Origin: Brenneria izadpanahii
GTDB taxonomy: Bacteria; Pseudomonadota; Gammaproteobacteria; Enterobacterales; Enterobacteriaceae
Reading direction: 5' to 3'
Length of the DNA stretch: 64,000 nucleotides
Assembly (NCBI RefSeq): GCF_017569925.1
Contig: NZ_CP050854.1
Span: 2,108,001 to 2,172,000, forward strand
Below the pieces are notes generated by a model that was given only the letters and a program-made list of their open reading frames with translations, was not told the origin of the DNA and ran no database searches. The position numbers and the translations under genes were made by a program. This document shows positions 61,884-64,000 of this stretch, one piece after another (the stretch's first letter is position 1; each line of letters opens with the position of its first letter).

Positions 61884-62198
61884 CGGAAAGCTGACGTGAT
61901 GCGCATCCGCCGAGGCTGACGGCGCGGGATTCTCATCAGAATAGATGCCGGGCAGGACAAAGGCGGTATCCAGTTCACCGCCGATTGACAGGATCAGCAC
62001 CTGCTCGCCAACGGACGGCGCCCACCAGCCGCGGGAGCGTCCGGCGCGCCGGGTCAGCCAGTTAAGCCAGCCGGTGGTCATTTCCCCGGTCTGCACCCGG
62101 CACAAGGCGTCACCCGTGTTGACGTGGGTGACGACGCCGACACGGATCAAATTGTGGAATAGGCGCATAATTTCGGTAAGGTTGGCTTGTGTGTTCAT
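61884..62198 (-). pseudogene. P2-type baseplate assembly protein V, truncated
   Basis: Starts MNTQANLTEIMRLFHNLIRVG at 62198 and continues through GDALCRVQTGEMTTGWLNWL, RAGRSRGWWAPSVGEQVLIL and GGELDTAFVLPGIYSDENPAP, as in gpV (baseplate spike) of P2-like phages. Similarity stops at about 61884 (HHVSFP), where unrelated sequence joins; the C-terminal spike repeat is lost. The frame reads upstream to 62456 and downstream to 61806, but only by chance. Confidence 0.82.
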
Positions 62199-62321
62199 GC
62201 GAGAAAGGATGCCGTCGGGGAAATTTTGCGGCAATTGATGTGTGTTTGTTGACACGTAAAACAACAAGCGGTAGAACACACCGTGACCGCTATTGTTAAG
62301 GAATGATAATAGGGAGCAATA

Positions 62322-62915
62322 ATGGCAACAAAAGAAGAGGGTTTCCGCAATCTTACGGCGGGTGAACTTAGGATAACCCGCACAGTTTTCAAGGATGCTA
62401 TTAATTACGGGATGGTTAAGGTTTATAACGGCGAGTATATCCCTTTTGGAATGCAATATGATAGTACGGCTGTTACACCGAATGGCAATATGTATTGGCC
62501 TAAAAAAATATTTAAAGAAGATTTCTCTTCACAATCACCGGAAATACAAAATTGGTTCATTCATGAAATGACGCATGTCTGGCAGTATCAGATGGGGATG
62601 AATGTGAGAACGCGGGGGGCAATGAGTTGGGCCGCTAATTATGAATATTGGTTACCTGACTACAAAACTTTGGCTAATTTTAATATGGAACAACAAGCCG
62701 GAATTGTCGCCGATTATTTTACACTGGAGCGTTTTGGTATAAATTCCTGGATGCGAGCAAAGGATTTTAAAGGTATCGTTGGTCCTGATTTGAAGAAAAA
62801 GTATCAAAATGCACTAAAATACTTTCTTTATCACCGCGCGACAGGAAATGTTTATGGAACTGAAATTATTTTCTTTCAGCTTAATTGTTTTATTATTAGC
62901 TGGGTGTGGACATAA
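62322..62915 (+). CDS. Putative HExxH metallopeptidase-like effector (prophage cargo)
   Basis: 197-residue protein without signal peptide, with zinc-type motif HEMTHVWQYQMG (His81, Glu82, His85) and following GAMSWAANYEYWLPDYKTLANFNMEQQAGIVADYF. This resembles the small metallopeptidase-like proteins annotated as Rhs/Vgr-related near type VI secretion genes. AGGGAG precedes the ATG. It overlaps the next gene (lipoprotein) by 62 bases. Lower in GC than its neighbours and opposite in strand to the phage S and V genes on both sides, which marks it as cargo. A secreted enzyme acting in the periplasm of a competitor is my inference; the substrate is unknown. Confidence 0.6.
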   Translation: MATKEEGFRNLTAGELRITRTVFKDAINYGMVKVYNGEYIPFGMQYDSTAVTPNGNMYWPKKIFKEDFSSQSPEIQNWFIHEMTHVWQYQMGMNVRTRGAMSWAANYEYWLPDYKTLANFNMEQQAGIVADYFTLERFGINSWMRAKDFKGIVGPDLKKKYQNALKYFLYHRATGNVYGTEIIFFQLNCFIISWVWT

Positions 62916-63261
62916 AACCGCTTTCCGTGTGGCTTCTGTTACTCTGAATAATAATCAGCCTTGTATTTCCGTTCAGAAAGAATCTGTCACTAAGGATGGT
63001 CGTTCAAAACTGGTTAGTGTCACTATTTACCAAAGAGATAGTGCTGGTGAAATGCGTACGGTTTGGGAAAAAAATGATATAAAAAATCCAACTTATGCAA
63101 CATTACCTCAGCAATGTATTCCAATATCATATGACTTTGAACCGGATAAAGAATATAGCGTCAGTGTAGTAACAGATATTTCTGATGATACAGTGGAGTC
63201 CAAGCGTATATGGGTAAGAAATTTTACACTGGAAGAATTGAAATCGCAGGAAAATAAGTAA
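62854..63261 (+). CDS. Putative immunity-type lipoprotein
   Basis: 135-residue lipoprotein: MELKLFSFSLIVLLLAGCGH with Cys18 in the lipobox, then an immunoglobulin-like beta domain (FRVASVTLNNNQPCISVQKES, VTIYQRDSAGEMRTVW). Resembles proteins called T6SS-type periplasmic immunity lipoproteins. AGGAA six bases before the ATG at 62854. Its start lies inside the end of the metallopeptidase-like gene, so the two are translated together. Expected in the periplasm, where it could block that enzyme; that pairing is inferred. Confidence 0.6.
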   Translation: MELKLFSFSLIVLLLAGCGHKTAFRVASVTLNNNQPCISVQKESVTKDGRSKLVSVTIYQRDSAGEMRTVWEKNDIKNPTYATLPQQCIPISYDFEPDKEYSVSVVTDISDDTVESKRIWVRNFTLEELKSQENK

Positions 63262-63301
63262 CTGATGTTATGAATTGCCCCGAATTACGGGGCAATGTGT
63301 T

Positions 63302-63640
63302 TTATTGGCTCAGATGTTCTATCAGCAGCTCGTCAACCGTTTTTATATCTGCTTTACTAAATCCCAACAACTGCCTTGCCTCATATTGCACATCGTCACT
63401 AGGGCGATCGCGTAGACCGTAGTGATGCACGCGAGCCATGCGCTGAACCCGGCCGACAAACTCCACGCTGGCCGCATCCGCTGCGTCTTTAGCTTTCAGG
63501 TACTTGGCTGTGCGCAGTTTCTGGAACATCTGACGCTTAACCCGGCCTTTTTTACCTTCAATCGGCTTCGCTTTGCGTGGGGCGTAGGGCGTGCCGTCCG
63601 GCGCCTGCTGCTGCCTGATGGGTTGGTCGATGTCCTCGCG
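63302..63640 (-). pseudogene. P2-type tail completion protein S, 5'-truncated
   Basis: Codes for the C-terminal two thirds of a gpS/virion morphogenesis protein: [60 protein letters not shown] and YEARQLLGFSKADIKTV. The frame is open upstream of the Met at 63529 until about 63640, where IS3-type transposase sequence joins, so the N-terminus is lost. In P2-like phages S is followed by V in this direction; here the cargo pair lies between them. Confidence 0.75.
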
Positions 63641-63641
63641 G

Positions 63642-63971
63642 ATGACGGCACAGCGGGTCTGCGATGCATTACAGATGGCGCTGTGGCGTCGGAAGCGGCC
63701 GGAACAGGTTATTGTTCATACAGATAGAGGCGGTCAGTACTGTTCAGCGGATTACCAGACTTTACTGAAACGGCATAATCTGCGTGGCAGTATGAGTGCA
63801 AAAGGCTGCTGTTATGATAATGCCTGTGCAGAAAGCTTCTTTCATTCGCTGAAGGTGGAATGCATCCACGGTGAACACGTCGCCAGCCGTGAAATAATGC
63901 GAAGCACAGTGTTTAATTATATAGAGTGTGATTACAATCGCCGGCGCCGTCACAGTGCCTGCGGCGGTCTC
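63642..63971 (+). pseudogene. IS3-family transposase (OrfB) internal fragment
   Basis: Frame reading [40 protein letters not shown] (second catalytic Asp), [25 protein letters not shown] (catalytic Glu) and [15 protein letters not shown]. This is the rve/DDE core of IS3-group OrfB. The N-terminal part is cut at the joint with S, and after SACGGL (about 63971) the usual SPEQFE ending is replaced by unrelated sequence that stays open to the window end. No inverted terminal repeats seen. Confidence 0.82.
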
Positions 63972-64000
63972 CACATTACGTGGGTAGGATCACTTATCTC

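Noticed and set aside
61806..62456. Full 216-codon minus-strand frame as one protein
   Set aside because: Only the middle (61884-62198) matches P2 gpV; the start at 62456 lies in the metallopeptidase-like gene and the end in unrelated sequence.

Overview
The window is a stretch of enterobacterial (Enterobacterales) chromosome. Nearly every gene can be matched one to one with an Escherichia coli gene, in blocks that follow E. coli order: aspC-ompF-asnS-pncB-pepN-pyrD-zapC-ycbX-rlmKL-uup-pqiABC-rmf; serX-ycdX-ycdY; yceB-grxB-mdtH-rimJ-yceH-mviM-murJ; argS-yecM-cutC-cmoBA-yecN-yecE-aspS-nudB-yebC-ruvC-ruvAB-znuBCA-mepM-lpxM-pykA-hexR-zwf-eda-purT; ptrB-holE-ftnA-yebY-sdsR. Protein divergence, zwf running straight into eda with no edd, and a family of tatacccRtc...gcag intergenic repeats suggest a soft-rot relative (Pectobacteriaceae: Brenneria/Pectobacterium/Dickeya type). 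This is an inference from memory, not a database match.

Layout. 1-0.57 kb: the end of an accessory Gly/Ala-rich protein. 0.65-20.9 kb: amino-acid, nucleotide and NAD metabolism, the OmpF porin, the 23S rRNA methylase RlmKL, the ABC-F protein Uup, the PqiABC envelope lipid system and Rmf. 20.98-21.5 kb: a tRNA-Ser(GGA) gene followed, in its direction of transcription, by a tandem array of about 168-bp units resembling the rtT array of the E. coli tyrT operon. 21.7-39 kb: small enzyme, chaperone and export genes, MurJ, ArgS and the CmoAB tRNA-modification pair. 39-48.7 kb: aspS-nudB-yebC, the Holliday-junction genes ruvC and ruvAB, the divergent Zur-type znuBC/znuA zinc uptake locus and the endopeptidase MepM. 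48.9-58.7 kb: LpxM, then a central-carbon block (pykA, the regulator HexR, zwf, eda) with an excellent HexR operator in front of zwf, then purT (with a PurR-like box) and ptrB. 58.7-61.1 kb: a tiny Lys-rich ORF, holE, ftnA with a Fur-like box, yebY and the sigma-S-type sRNA SdsR.

61.1-64 kb is different. It is a decayed, composite prophage abutting sdsR: the C-terminal half of a lambda-type integrase, pieces of a tail gene, a truncated P2-type baseplate gene V, a P2-type tail-completion gene S, and an internal piece of an IS3-family transposase at the window edge. Between S and V, on the opposite strand and lower in GC, sits an apparently intact two-gene cargo: a small HExxH metallopeptidase-like protein overlapping a lipoprotein. 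It looks like a phage-borne (moron) effector/immunity-type pair and is the best candidate for unusual biology in this window.

Starts were adjusted by hand where a Shine-Dalgarno sequence, operon overlap or family length pointed to a different codon than the longest ORF. No CRISPR array, rRNA or complete mobile element was seen.
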